Shown: in pieces, positions 24,460 through 37,383 of the stretch | Layout: the number at the start of each line of letters is the position of its first letter | Position numbering within the stretch: position 1 is the stretch's first letter | Assembly (NCBI GenBank): GCA_963924555.1 | Contig: OZ004582.1 | Location: 7,564,001 to 7,628,000 of the forward strand | Direction: 5' to 3' | From: Crambe crambe | Taxonomy: Eukaryota > Porifera > Demospongiae > Poecilosclerida > Crambeidae | DNA length: 64,000 bases | Notes under the pieces: generated by a model | Seen by the model: only the letters and a program-made list of their open reading frames with translations | Told to the model about the DNA's origin: nothing | Databases searched by the model: none | Made by a program: the position numbers and the translations under genes

Positions 24460-27400
24460 ATGATGGCTGACTCCCTGGCCCTACACAGAGCTGTCCTGTC
24501 ACGACGCGTGGACGAGGTCAGGAAACTCTTGCAGAGTGGCGAGTGTCATGTAAACGCCACTGATTCCCGACTATGGACTCCCTTGCATCATGCTTGCGCT
24601 CAAGGTAACGTCAGTCTAGTTGAGGTATTGATTCGTGAGTACAATGCTGATCTTAATGCTCGTGATGATGAAAATAGCACACCACTCAATGTAGCTGCTG
24701 CTTTTGGGAAAGAAGAAGTTGCATTGCTTTTAATCAAAGAGTTTGGTTGTGACCCCAACGTCAAAGGTTTTCTTGGTGGATCCCTGCTACATCGTGCATG
24801 TCAAGGAGGTAGTGTCGGTCTAGTTCGGACTTTGATCCTTCAACACAATGCTGATGTTAATGCTCGTGATGATCAAAATAGCACACCACTCAGTGTAGCT
24901 GCTGCTTTTGGGAAAGAAGAAGTTGCATTGCTTTTAATCAAAGAGTTTGGTTGTGACCCCAACGTCAAAGGTTTTCTTGGTGGATCCCTGCTACATCGTG
25001 CATGTCAAGGAGGTAGTGTCGGTCTAGTTCGGACTTTGATCCTTGAACACAATGCTGATGTTAATGCTCGTGATGATCAAAATAGCACACCACTCAGTGT
25101 AGCTGCTGCTTGTGGGAAAGAAGAAGTTGCATTGCTTTTAATCAAAGAGTTTGGTTGTGACCCCAACATCAAGGGTTATCTTGGTAGATCCCTGCTACAT
25201 AATGCATGTCAAGGAGGTAGTGTCGGTCTAGTTCGGACTTTGATCCTTCAACACAATGCTGATGTTAATGCTCGTGATGATCAAAATTGCACACCACTCA
25301 GTGTAGCTGCTGCTTTGGGGAAAGAAGAAGTTGCATTGCTTTTAATCAAAGAGTTTGGCTGTGACCCCAACATCAAGGATTATCTTGGTAGATCCCTGCT
25401 ACATGATGCATGTCAAGGAGGTAGTGTCGGTCTAGTTCGGACTTTGATCCTTCAACACAATGCTGATGTTAATGCTCGTGATAATCGAAATAGCACACCA
25501 CTCAGTGTAGCTGCTGCTGAGGGGAAAGAAGAAGTTGCATTGCTTTTAATCAAAGAGTTTAGTTGTGACCCCAACATCAAGGGTTATCTTGGTAGATCCC
25601 TGCTACATGATGCATGTGAAGGAGGTAGTGTCGGTCTAGTTCGGACTTTGATCCTTCAACACAATGCTGAAGTTAATGCTCGTGATGATAGCAATCGCAC
25701 ACCGCTTGATTGGGCAACTATTCATGGGAAGAAGGAAGTTGCATCCATTTTAATTAACGAATTTGGTTCCAACAAAAACACAGAAAGTAAATGTAAGTTA
25801 AGTCAAGTAATGGACACTTGTATGATACTCATTATCTGTAACTTTTCTTTTAGCCGACTCACTCCATGTTGAAATGACCTCCCCTGATGTGACGTTCTAT
25901 GGAGATCCGAAAGTAACTACCATCAGCACCTCTTCAGTCACAATAAACATGAGCGATGTAGGCATCTCTCTCTCCATACCTGAAGGAGCACTGGATCCAG
26001 TAGAAAGTCAACTGAAATTGTCAGTTCGACCCTGTTTGACTGGACCGTTTGAGCTACCCCCAGACTATGAAGCAGTTAGTCCAGCCTACCTGATACGGCC
26101 TAGAGGGAATGGGAAATTGCGAAAAGATGTGAGAGTGCGTATCCAACACTGTGCTAGTCTTCAGAGTGAGGAGGACTGTGAGGACCTGGCATTTCTGTCG
26201 GCCAGCTCCACCCCAGAGTACAGGGGGCCCAGCCCGGTTTATCCCTTTAGAGAAGTCAAAGAAGCTAAGGGAATCTTCAAAATGGGAGACCAGGAGGGAG
26301 AAATAGCTCTCAAATCTCTCCAATTATTGCGAGTGGCTAAGAGAGTCGGGACGTCATCAATAGGTAGGAAGAGCCAATTTCATTGTGATATCTATCCATT
26401 CCTATATTAAATCAAACAGAAAGTCTCTTGTGTATTGTGAGGCTGCTCAGGACTGTCGAAGAAGACGCTTTTTTCAAAGCAACATTTGTAGCCCACTTGG
26501 ATCATCCCGTCTACTCAAAGGTGAGATATTTTCATTATCAGTTGGTGTGTATTCCAATGCTGTGTTCTTGCAGCACTGTGAGAGAGCCATAGCTGGTCTG
26601 CATCCAGGTGGATCAAATAAGGGGGAAGCAAAGAGTGCCGTGATCGCTGCAAGGATGGTGTCTGAAGATATGATCCTCAAAACTGAGAATTCTGCAGAAT
26701 GGGATGTGAAATTCAACACAGTGAATCAGGTTAGCATGATGTCTGTATTTTTAACCCTCCACACATGCATGAGAAGGTTACAGTAGTCATTTCTTAATTG
26801 TGTCTGGCAAAATTTTAACCTTTGAGACAGATATTAGCTCTAACTCTTTCAGATGTTTCAACTTCAAACAGCCAGCTCCTACTGTGATGTTCCAAATAAT
26901 GCACACCCACATTCATAATTAATTGCCGTCCATGTAATGTGCCTCACCCCTTTCATCTCTGGTTGAATGAAGCTTAGAACATAATATGGTAGCACATGCA
27001 CAAAACATCAGGGTTTATTTCAAGGGGTGAGGGGGGCTTCTGTCCCCCAGGCCTGAACGATGGCTTGCCCCCCTAGGAATTAGCTAGCTTTTGTAAATAG
27101 AACTCAAATTTTTTTTCACTGGGCATTTGACCCCTCTTGAGCAAAATTTTGAATTAAACCCTGCACATTAGATGTTCTCTGCATGTACTGTACTGCAGTG
27201 TGGAGGGTTTGCACTTTAGTGCTTTATAATCTCTAGCAATCTAAATGGGATATCGATGTCATTTGATACAGATTTCAAAGAAGGGGATACTTTTCCCTGA
27301 AGGTGTTAATGCCAACCCCCTTGACTATCCTCCCATGATCACCATCTCTGGAGAGAAGACCTCGTCTATGAGTGCTGGTCCACCAAAACTACTTGTGATT

Positions 27401-30400
27401 GGACTGGACAGAGAGTGCAGCTTCAACCTTATCTCTATACCAGGTGAGGCATAATGACAACCAACCATGATTTAAAACATAGAGGTCTAGTTGGAAGCCA
27501 TAGTCTAAAGCTACAGTGGATTGCAACATTGAATTCAGAACACCAAACCAAAAATTTACATAGCCTCCATTCAAAGGGCTTATCATGGCTTTAGAGTAAA
27601 AGGAAGTGATGTAAATTTGGTTTGGTGTTCTAAATTTTATGTTGCCAGATCACTGCAGTCCACTGTGCTGGATGGGCTGTCCATATGGAATGAGAAATAG
27701 GTAGTTACAATCTGTACCATGTGTTAAGATAACTATTTTAATTTGTACAGATGATCTTGATGATGAAGCAGGCATGAAAGAGTTCATGGAAGGAGTTCAA
27801 AAGGCCATTGCTAAAAGTGGAAAGATCGATCGAAAATTAGCGCATTTCATGTTCGTTGGTCCCACAGGTTCGGGGAAGAGTTCATTGATGGATCGCCTGC
27901 TTGGCAGACAAAGAAAGAAGTTTTCTGCTTCCACTGGTGTGTGTGACACAGTCATCATCGTAGACATTACTGTCACCAACCCTTCCACTTTCCACCCGGT
28001 TACGATACTGGATGGTGACACTTGGGAAGCAATAGAATGTGATGTGTCGTTGGTGAGACAGCTGGGGCAGGAGAGTGTGAATGTCGAAAATCCTCCTGAG
28101 AATCCTCTTACTAAGCCCACAGAAAAGAGAGTCCACACACGTGCTTCTGCACGACCTGATCCTGCGAGGAAGGTAGGTTCAGTTCGAGTGGCAAAACCAC
28201 GCTCCAAAAGGAAGGATGCACCAGCATCTTTCCCAAAACGAAAGCTAAAAGTCGGTACGATTATTTCCTCTGAAAATATAAATTCAGTCATCAAGAAGTA
28301 CGGCTTTCGTAAGGTTAAAAAGTACCTGAAGAAAACCTGTTCCCTGTATCTCAGGGACACTGGAGGTCAGGTGGAGTTCCAGGAAATGTTACCTCTCTTG
28401 ATCTTTGGCCCATCCATTTTCTTCTTCATTTTTCGACTCGACCTCGACTTCAAGAGCGAGTTATGTGTTGAGTACAGGATGAGTGCTAACAAGTCGATAA
28501 ATTGCTACACCTCCTCCATCACCACTGAAGAAGCCTTGCTCCAGTGTCTTACTAGTGTGTATGCCATGGACACGTCAGAGGAAGACAGTGTCAAGACACA
28601 CAAGCCCATGGTCTTCATCGTTGGCACTCACAAGGATAGGCTCGGTTCTGAAGCCGAAGGCATCATCAAGATAAATCACTTGAATCGACATCTGGATTTC
28701 ATCATACAGAGCAATGGCTTTCGAGATCTAGTCCAGTATGCTGGTGATAATCACAACGTTATGTTTGCAGTGGACAACACTTCCGATAGCGAAGAAGACT
28801 TCCAGAAGATTCGATCGAATGTCAACCACCTTATCAACTCTCGTAAAGAGTTCAGCATCGAGTACCCGATCAGCTACCTCTTGTTCTGCCTCGACCTTCA
28901 AAATATGAAACAGAGTATCTTGACCCTGGACGAATGCAAAGACCTTGCAGCCCAACATGGTATTGAAGGGGACCAGGTGTCCCACCTATTGCGTTTCCTC
29001 CACATCAGAATTGGTGTTGTTCGATACTTTGACATAAAAGGCTTGAAGCACATCATTGTCAAAGAGCCCCAAGTTCTCTTTGACAAGATCACCGATCTCC
29101 TTGTGAAGACCTTTTCTGGTGAGTTCCTTAGAACAGGTGAGGTGCTTGATTTCAGAAAGAAGGGTATTCTCACAGCATCAGCCTTTGAAAATGTGGTGAG
29201 TAGTGACGATAAGATCAAACCCAATGAGTTTCTTCAACTTCTTGTTCATCTCCGCATCGTCACTCCTTTTGTCACACCTGGAGACAAAGAAGACCAGGAA
29301 AAGAGGTACTTCATTCCATGTGTCCTAAACCACGTCCCAGAGTCCAAAGGAGACACAGTGAGCAATATTCTACCACTTTTATTCAAGTTCAAGAGTGACC
29401 ATTGCCCGAAGGGTATCTTTGGTGTCTTATCCACTCACCTCATGACCCCAGAGAAGGCTGAAAGCGAAGAAGTTGGTACGACATTCACTCTAATCCATGA
29501 CAAAATCTTTAAAGATCAGTTGTCCTTTGAGGTCCACTCCCCTTGGGAGGAGCAAGACGAGATGTCCTTGAAAGTCTACTCTACCCACTTAGAAGTGAAA
29601 TTCTTTCCCTTTTCATCTGCTGATGATCGCGATACTCCCCTGAAAGAAGTGTGCAATAACGTGCGTCAGATCCTGGAGAAGTCAATCCTCAGATCCTTGA
29701 AGGACCTCCATTACAGCAAAGAGAAGCTCGAGCCCATGGCATGCTTCAAGTGTGAACATTGTACTCAAATGCATCCAGTAAAGGCAGGAAGAACTCACCA
29801 CAAGATACACTGTAGCAAAGCTCGTAAAGGAAGTCGCATCCCACTCAATGGAAGATGCTGGTACAATGAAGGTCGGTCCATTTTTAAACATAGATTCCCG
29901 TGTAGGAAACAGTATGTTGAGCTTATTACACTTGAATGTGTATTGCCTAGGCTTTCTTCTCTGGCCTTGCATGCATAGCCCTTACTGAGTGCAAATAGAC
30001 TTTTAGTGTACATTTACCATCAGAATCATTTTAGGGAACTGTATGTGGTTCATCATTAATACAGTGCTATTATAATATTATGCAGATCCAACCTCATGTG
30101 ATCCATGTGAGGACCCTCCTCCCGGCAAAAGGAGAAAACAAGAACTAGAGATGTTACAGACACATGCACAGTCCATTGGACAAAGCAGTCATCCTAGCTC
30201 CATTCGTGAGTTAGCTAGTAACAAAATTTATATGTTCTGTACATCTGTGGTTTCAGATCAAGAAACCCTTCCTCTCTGTGTGCGGCCCTACTTGGAGCGA
30301 CAGTTGGACTGGGGCCATGGAGGGGTGGAAAAGGACCTCTCTGAAATAGCGAAACACTTGGACAATTGGGAAGAGGTTGCTCCTCACTTGGAACTGGATC

Positions 30401-30780
30401 CAATTGATATTCACGATATCAAAGAGAAACATCAGAACAAACCTTCCTTGCAAAGGTGTGTCATGAAAGTAGTAATTGAAAATTGTCTCTATGATTATTG
30501 ATTTCATTCAGGCAAGCAGCTTTAAGGACATGGAAGAATAAGTGTGGCCTTCAGCTTCAGGATACATACAAGAACCTATTGGCAGTATTTGTAGAGGCTG
30601 AACAGAGTCGGTGTGCTCAGGCTGTTTGTGAAGTCCTTGGAAAGAGACGTATGTTTGACCAAGTGGTCTCAGTTGCATCATCAATGCATTGCTATTGCAT
30701 ATTATGCAGATCCAGACTCATGCGATTGTTCCATATTGCCTTCATGTGAAGATCCTTCCCCCAGCAAGAGGAGAAAATAA
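24460..30780 (+). CDS. Receptor B: ANK-ZU5-Roc-COR-Death (type 2) protein
   Basis: Ten exons (24460-25792, 25854-26363, 26420-26520, 26574-26729, 27272-27443, 27751-29871, 30086-30205, 30257-30455, 30512-30648, 30710-30780) give an uninterrupted frame of 1639 residues. Two ATGs overlap the start (24460 and 24463). About 13 ankyrin repeats come first, including five 68-residue double units. ZU5 and a UPA-like region follow, then Roc (P-loop GPTGSGKS near 794, DTGGQ near 960, THKD near 1048), COR and a CFKCEHC cluster. The linker is unlike that of A and C and contains PGKRRKQEL. The Death domain (about 1505-1617; DIHDIKEKH, DTYKNLLAVF) is strongly diverged from type 1. The last exon ends in SPSKRRK. 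The two KRRK clusters may be nuclear localisation signals. The donor after the Roc exon is weakened (GTCGGT); failure to splice would end the protein at 29978 without a Death domain. Confidence 0.85.
24700..25770 (+). repeat. 204-bp double-ankyrin repeat array, 5 units (gene B)
   Basis: Five 68-codon units. The first two carry NVKGFLGGSLLHR instead of the NIKGYLGRSLLH form and are nearly identical to each other, which points to recent within-gene duplication. Variable codons are the same as in gene A. Confidence 0.92.
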
Positions 30781-30904
30781 AAAAACCAGAGAACTCACTG
30801 AACATGCACTTTTCTTCATCACTCTTATAATGATCTTTTTTTCCTTTGATTCTATATTGCCAGGTATTTTACATGCTACATTAAAATAATATTGTGTAAT
30901 CTAA

Positions 30905-31903
30905 AAACAAAGCTTGTGAAAGAAGTCTCATCCCACTCAATGGAAGATATTGGTACGATGAAGGTCAGTCCCCTTGTGTATGTATGTTGACCTTATTACA
31001 CTTGAATGTGTAATAGATACACTAGCCTTGCATGTCCAGCCCTTACTGAGTGAAGTATAGAATTTTTGTGGTTTACTGTCATACTGTAACCCATAATTTC
31101 AAACCACTGAAAGATAAAAGCCCAATATAACCCATTACCATGGCAATCAATCATTGCACATGCTCAGAAGTGCTAATTAACATATTATCATTGTAAACTT
31201 TGTTGTAGACTGTGAGCCTCCCACGACCTCATCAGTCTCATCTCCCCTGCCACATTCTCCACCACAACCAACTCCACATAGGAGTCCTCCTTCTGACCCT
31301 GTTGCAGGAAACAACAGAGCAGGGACTGAATTGCTGAATTCCTTAAAACCCAAGAAGATTTCCACCCACCCATGGGACCAACAAACATGGAATGCACTAA
31401 TTTTTTATCATTTTTCTATTTATGGCCTTTTCAACTCCCTTGATGAACTCTTTCATGTGTGGGCGGGTTCGGGATGAAGCAGGCATGAAAGAGTTTATTG
31501 AAGGAGTTATTGCTAAAAGTGGAAAGAATGCATTGATATGCATTCTATGTTCCGTTGGTCCACATGTTTGTTCCACGGGTTCAGGGGAAGATTCCATCTT
31601 GTTCTCATAGTACTATGGTTGTCCATTTCCTCCAGTTGTTGACTGTCCATTGTACATATCCTCCCTACCTGCCTGTGCCCACCCCCTCCTGGAGCGACAG
31701 TTGGACTGGTACCATAAGGGAGTGGACCGAGACCTGAACACTATAGCAGATCACATGCTGGACTGGGAGAAGAAGCTCTCCACTCCTCTGAAACTGACTA
31801 CAACTGAAATACATGATGTCAAATTTTTTGCACTCTGACCCTGTTCTCCTGAGGTAAGATAGAGGCAGCTGCTGCGCAAGGAATTTGAGTCATTATTTTC
31901 ATT

Positions 31904-31944
<41 letters not shown>

Positions 31945-32483
31945 AAAAAAAACTTTCCCCATGCAATTTCCAACTGCATGGAAGTTGAATTCATGCTAGG
32001 CTTCCACCAATTCTCTTATTTCTACTCTCTTTGTCCATTCATTGTCTTTGTCTTTGTTCATTATTCATGCCAGCATAGCTACACATACTTGACTATTACT
32101 GATAAAGACATAATCCTGAAGTGAGAATTCTCGTGAAAATGAAATTATTCAATAAGGAAAAGCTGGAACAGCAAGAGTAAAATGTAGTTGTGCAATGAGA
32201 AACAGGAAGAAGTGTTCAGCTCATTAATATTGACTTTGCTTTCAGCTTTCTCTCCTATCTAAGTACCTATTATTAAAAAATGTGCTAGCATATTTTGTTG
32301 AGGCCTAATTCATGCATGGGACTTAATTATTTGTGTGCAGGAGAGCAATGTTGAGGAAGTGGAAGGAGAAGGAAGGTCTGCATACCACCTACGGGAACCT
32401 GTTGAGGGCGTGTTGTGAGGGAGGAGACACGAGTACTGCTCAAGTCATCTGTCACACACTGAGGGAGAAGACAAAGGAGGAGG
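30905..32483 (+). pseudogene. Collapsed receptor copy (Roc tail, linker, type 1 Death exons)
   Basis: Pieces in order are the last 55 bp of a Roc exon with its GTCAGT donor (30907-30961), a truncated linker exon starting at 31209, the inverted Roc-start pair (31418-31523), a first Death exon (about 31640-31854), and an intact second Death exon (32341-32483). The first Death exon is frameshifted by an extra T in AAATTTTTTG near its end. This remnant separates gene B from PREPL fragment P4. It shows that B replaced or was inserted before a type 1 Death tail. Confidence 0.75.
31907..31942. repeat. Poly-T tract, 36 bp
   Basis: An uninterrupted T run lies in the intron between the two Death exons of the collapsed copy. 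The exact length may be an assembly estimate. Confidence 0.95.
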
Positions 32484-32584
32484 GTAAGTATTCAACCACT
32501 TGAATCCAACCACACTACTTGTTGACCCTCGTAATCTATGTCCCATTCAGCACCTCTTCATTGGAACTACTAGCGAATGGGAAG

Positions 32585-32656
<72 letters not shown>

Positions 32657-32657
32657 G
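32585..32657. repeat. (TTA)n microsatellite
   Basis: About 24 TTA/ATT triplets follow the short terminal exon copy. Only one to three triplets are present at the same site in the other units. Confidence 0.95.
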
Positions 32658-33069
32658 AATACAGCATTCAACCTGTGACATGGCTTCCTCTACAGCTGGT
32701 TAAATTTTACACGTCTTCTGTCTAGCTATGCTATTTCGATTCTGGCCGGGTTCTTTGGGTCTTTCTGGACCTGACATTTTTTCTGTGTATAGTGTTACTC
32801 TATATTATTCATATCTTTTCGGTTTATTCATTTGTTATTAATCTTATTGTTATTGTTGTTGTTGTCATCGTCATCATCTTGTTGTTGTTGTTACATGTAT
32901 CATTGTTATTATTATTATTGTCATTTCTTCTTGTTATCATTGTCATTGTTATTGTTCATAATATAATCTGGGATTTTTTCCTGCTATTACCTACTCATCG
33001 TTATAGTGTTTATAGCAATGCTTACCCTTTACCAAACGATATTGTTACGATATCTACCCTTTACCAATC

Positions 33070-34444
33070 ATGTCAGCTCTGAAGCTGCACTGGTTGCTGA
33101 GGAGAAGGAGCTGTGGGTTCCGCAGGAGACTGAGAGAAGAGTTAGTTAGGACCCAGAAAGAGGTCACCAAGCAGAAGGAGCATCAATGGAGTGCCATTGA
33201 GCATCTCTTGGACACAGACAACGACCACAACAGTAGTGCAACAGATCTTCAAGACGTCTTCAGAAATAAACAAAGTGTGCACAAAATTGGTATGATATGG
33301 TACTGAAAGTGGATGCTGTGGGGAAATATGATATTAAGAAAATGTTGGAGTTGTTTCATATCGGTCAACATGATAACAGATCCCTGCAAACACACCTTTT
33401 ACGTGTCCCATCTGATTAAAAATATCAAAATGAGGACACCCTTTCTAATCAGAGGTACATTTAATCCACCATCACCCACTCTAGTACCCTTACACTCCTC
33501 TAATCTGGACATTTCTTTCTGTTCCCAAAATGTCAGTAAAGTGGAACCCTCTGATAAATGACACTCTGAAAGAGGACAAACCTCTCAACAAAGGACAATC
33601 TAAAAGTACCTTTGTATATACACTCTATACAAAATAACCTCCAAAAGAGGACAACCTCTCTACAAAGGACAACAGGCTGGGTCCCAAGTGTGTCCATTAT
33701 CACACTGTAGCTAGATAAGTGGGTAAAGGGTTTCCATCAATATTATTATGACCCCATTGTAATTTCATATGCAGTGAGTGACCAGAAGCTTCATCCCTTT
33801 AGTGTGTACTCAAAAACGCAATCTTCTTCAGGCAGGCCATTTCAGGTCTGGCTGTATGATCACCACCTCCATAATGATGTTCTGGTATTTGAGGAAAAGA
33901 ATGAAAGGTTCGAAATTGGGCGGGAAAGGTCTTGATGTCATCTAATATTGGTGCAGCTGTACTGTGGATATTGCCATGATGAGAGATGGGAAGTATATCA
34001 CTGTCAATGGTAACTCACGCACATCATCTGAGGTACGTATGAAGTACTTACCTTCGATAAAGGATGCTCTGAAAGAGGACAGGACAAACCTCTCGATAAA
34101 AGACAATCCATTGTATACAAAATAACCTCCAAAAGAGGACAACCTCTCTACAAAGGACAAAAGGCTGGGTCCCAAGTGTGTCCATTATTCGGAGATTCCA
34201 CTGTAATCACCTCTCGTAGGCCCTTTAAAATGTACAAGTCACATGACCTGTCTTGTGATACTACAGGTCCATCTAATGAAGTCACATGACCTGGTAGGAA
34301 GTCTTGAGTTGGTGAGACAGCGTGAACCCATGATTGAGTACTACATTGAACATGCGCATGACAAGTTCTATATTTTCACCAACATTGGAACTGACAGAGA
34401 ATATAAGGCATAATAACATAGCATCAGAGTATCACAAAAATTTA

Positions 34445-34483
<39 letters not shown>

Positions 34484-35964
34484 TTGTTTAGTTAATGGTG
34501 GCTGAAACATCCGCCCCACAAGTTTGGAGACTGTTCTACCAACCAACTGAAGGCGTGAGTCTGTAATTGAAAATTCTCGTGGGACGGGTATTTAAGTCTG
34601 TCTCATGTAGAAATCAAAATATTAATCAGCTGAATTGAATTTGCTATTCCTCAAATTACTTGCTTTGATGAACTTCTGTCATGTGTTCTGTAATGTTCAT
34701 GTGTTCTGTAATGGTTCGACTATCTCCACACCAAATTTCCAGACCATGGCCACTAGTAGTCATGAGTTATGGTGAGCCAAAGTTTATAAAGTGGCTAACA
34801 TTTTGTTGGGATTGTCATATTTGTTACTATAAGTTTCCTTGCATTATCTCTGGGTGGTCCTGTTAACTTTATTCTTCCTTCTAACATTTTTTGTACTTCT
34901 CTTTAATTATTAGCTGGTGCTACATGATATGGAAGTGTACACAAACCGTGTCATCTTGTATGGGAGCAACAACATGGTTCCGGTTGTCATAGTGATGGAC
35001 CCGGATGGAAGCAGTGAACCCTACATGATAGTAAATGATGGATGTCCCTTTTATCTAAAGAATTCAAAACTGTGTCCAACTCTTAGAGTGATTCGGATGC
35101 CTGCTGCATTGAAAGGACACTTGAGAATATCGTAAGCAGTGAAATTCCATTTCATTATAAAGCAGCACTGAGTATATAGGACTATGGGATAAAAATTATA
35201 ATTTCAGTCGTTAAAAGATCAAGGTTAGATCAACCATAAAAACGTAGATTTTAAAAGATCCACTATACTACCCCTATAAGCTTGCTTGAGCCAGCCCCCC
35301 ATATATGGAAGACCTGACATAACCTCAGAGGCCTTTGATACTCTTCTATGTGGTTATGATGGATTTCAAGGGGGGTATGGTTTCAAGAGTTAGACTGTAA
35401 AAAATGACACTTTTTTGGCCCCTTGAAAATCCTTCAAAGCAGCTAGGCTATTTAAAGACCTCTTAAGTACTGAGGTCATGTCAGGTCTTCCATGGGTGTA
35501 AAGTTGTAACTAAGGTCTTTGAGAGATAAATCAAGCTTATAGGGGGTAAGATATTGACATTTTAAAAATGGTTGATCTCTCTTAAGGCAACTGCATGTCA
35601 TTGGTGAAACTTAGATTTCTTTGTTTGTTTGTTATTGTTGTTTGTTTATTTGTTTATTTGTTTATTTTGTAATAGAACTCCAAGAGTGATCATATTCCTT
35701 TATGGCTGTCTTCTCCATTCATACGTCCCTATTGCTCACTAATCACAGCAAACAGAAAGAAAGAGAGAAAATCAGTTCCTAACTGCACACCCAAGACAAA
35801 GAACGAGTACAAGTTGGAAAGAACTTGTGCCATTAATGATAAGGATTACATTAGATTTTGAGGTATCATTTCTCAGGATGGTGTTGAAGTACCCATCACC
35901 CTGTGCTACCATGGAGACAAGATGAAGCAAGATAGGAACAATCCATTGCTAGTCCATGTGTATG
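33070..35964 (+). pseudogene. PREPL-like fragment P4, most complete 5' copy
   Basis: E1 starts at 33070, E2 lies at about 33829-34031, E3 ends at 34410, and E4 is at about 34494-34556 (LMVAETSAPQVWRLFYQ). E5 is 34914-35131 (LHDMEVYTNRVILYGSNNM), E6 is about 35675-35830, and E7 is 35877-35964 (NPLLVHVYG). The order is colinear with the propeller and the beginning of the hydrolase domain of PREPL. E2 still contains the in-frame TAA, but here the 28-nt segment starts with a canonical GT (GTCTTGATG...TGCAG). An extra A in E6 shifts the frame relative to P3. No catalytic residues are encoded. Confidence 0.7.
35216..35581. mobile_element. piggyBac-like MITE with TTAA target sites
   Basis: TTAA flanks both sides (35212-35215 and 35582-35585). 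The ends share GATCAACCAT, and a second inner inverted repeat reads CCCCTATAAGCTTG with its complement. A third pair is CCATATATGGAAGACCTG. The homologous intron positions in P2 (near 19560) and P6 (near 50970) read GATTAAGGCAACTG without the insert. This gives a clean empty site with one TTAA. Confidence 0.8.
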
Positions 35965-36149
35965 GTGAGTGCTCAACTTTTTTCTCCCACGTATGCAGTG
36001 GAGCCTCCGAATAATGGACACACTTGGGACCCAGCCATTTGTCCTTTGTAGAGAGGTTGTCCTCTTTCAAAGTGGAGGTTCCACTGTATAAAGTCTATTT
36101 GCATTCACCTTTGCCCCTTGATCATTCACTGTACCCAACGTCAGAGGCA

Positions 36150-36890
36150 TTTTGAAACCACTATTGAGTCCCACAATGCCAAGCTGTAAAAACCTCTTAA
36201 AAAGAGCAAGTTTAAAACTATGTGTGAGACTAGGTGGAATGAGAGACATACTACTTTAGAAGATTTTAATGACATGTATTCACCCTGTGCAGTTGCCTAG
36301 ATGATATTTCAAGTAATGAAGATGGTATTTGGAACAGTAAGGCTATCACAGAAGCTAACGGGATTCTTCATAGCATTACCAAACCAAGTTTTATTGCTGG
36401 ATTTATAGTTAATTTCTACATCTTTGGTTATACCCGACATTTGAGTGTCCTTTCACAAGGTTCCACAGTGGATGCATACACTCAAATTGATAAGGTGAAA
36501 AAAATTATATCTGATCTCAAGTGTCAAAGAATTTGAACCGTAATTTGAACCCATGCTTGCAATGGCAAAAAATGCTAATTCAGATTGGATGCATGTTCCT
36601 AGAATTTGCCAGAAGCAAACAGCAAGGAGTAACATTGCAGCATCATCACCTAAGGACTATTGGCGGCTGACCATTTTTTATTCCTTTTCTTGATCATTTG
36701 CAGCAGGAGTTTGAGAACAGGTTTAGTCAGTTATCTCAATTTGGTGCCATCTCAGTTACCCAAAGCACCTGAGTCAGTTTATACTTCTGTGTTCCATCGT
36801 TTCAAAGATAATCTTCCTTCTCCAGCATATTTCAATCAAGATGGAAAATGCTATGGGCTGATGTTGAAAACCCCCCATCATCACTGAGTC
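36150..36890 (+). pseudogene. hAT transposase remnant before gene C
   Basis: Same blocks as at 22555-23305 (CETRWNERHTTLEDF, YWRLTIFY, EFENRFSQLSQFG). Shared frameshifts show common origin before the unit was duplicated. Confidence 0.7.
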
Positions 36891-37251
36891 TATTAGTAGT
36901 GATATGCACGTTCCTAAAGGTTATCCCAACACATCTAGCACCAGTAACTGCAGCAAGTGTGGAGCTAGCCTCGTACCCAGGCCCACTTTTTCGCGGGGCG
37001 GTAGGCGGGCCTGGATACGAGGCTAGTGTGGAGCGTGCAAATGAGGTACGAGGCTAGTGTGGAGCGTGCAAATTCTGTTCTAAATTTTATAAAAAATAAT
37101 AGGAGATCATCAACAGGACATCAACGATTGAATTCTTTATATTCATAAGGACATAAAACTTGATATGATGCAGTAATAGGTTTGTATGATCCCTAGGAGA
37201 ATGTCACTCAATGTCACTCATTTGCCCTCTCTAACATCCGCCCTTTACATA

Positions 37252-37312
37252 GAGTGGGCGCGGTTTATCAAAATGGTTGTGGTTAGGGAAGTGGGCGTGG
37301 TCATGCAAAAAA
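37252..37312 (+). promoter_or_regulatory. GGGCGTGG box cluster upstream of gene C
   Basis: GTGGGCGCGGTTTATC and AAGTGGGCGTGGTC lie 70-130 bp before the ATG. Same position and words as in A and B. Confidence 0.4.
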
Positions 37313-37383
37313 ATTTTTATTTTTTTTCTTTTCCCAAGCTGCATGCATCTTTACTCCCTTTGATCGTTTCTCTGCATCCACCC

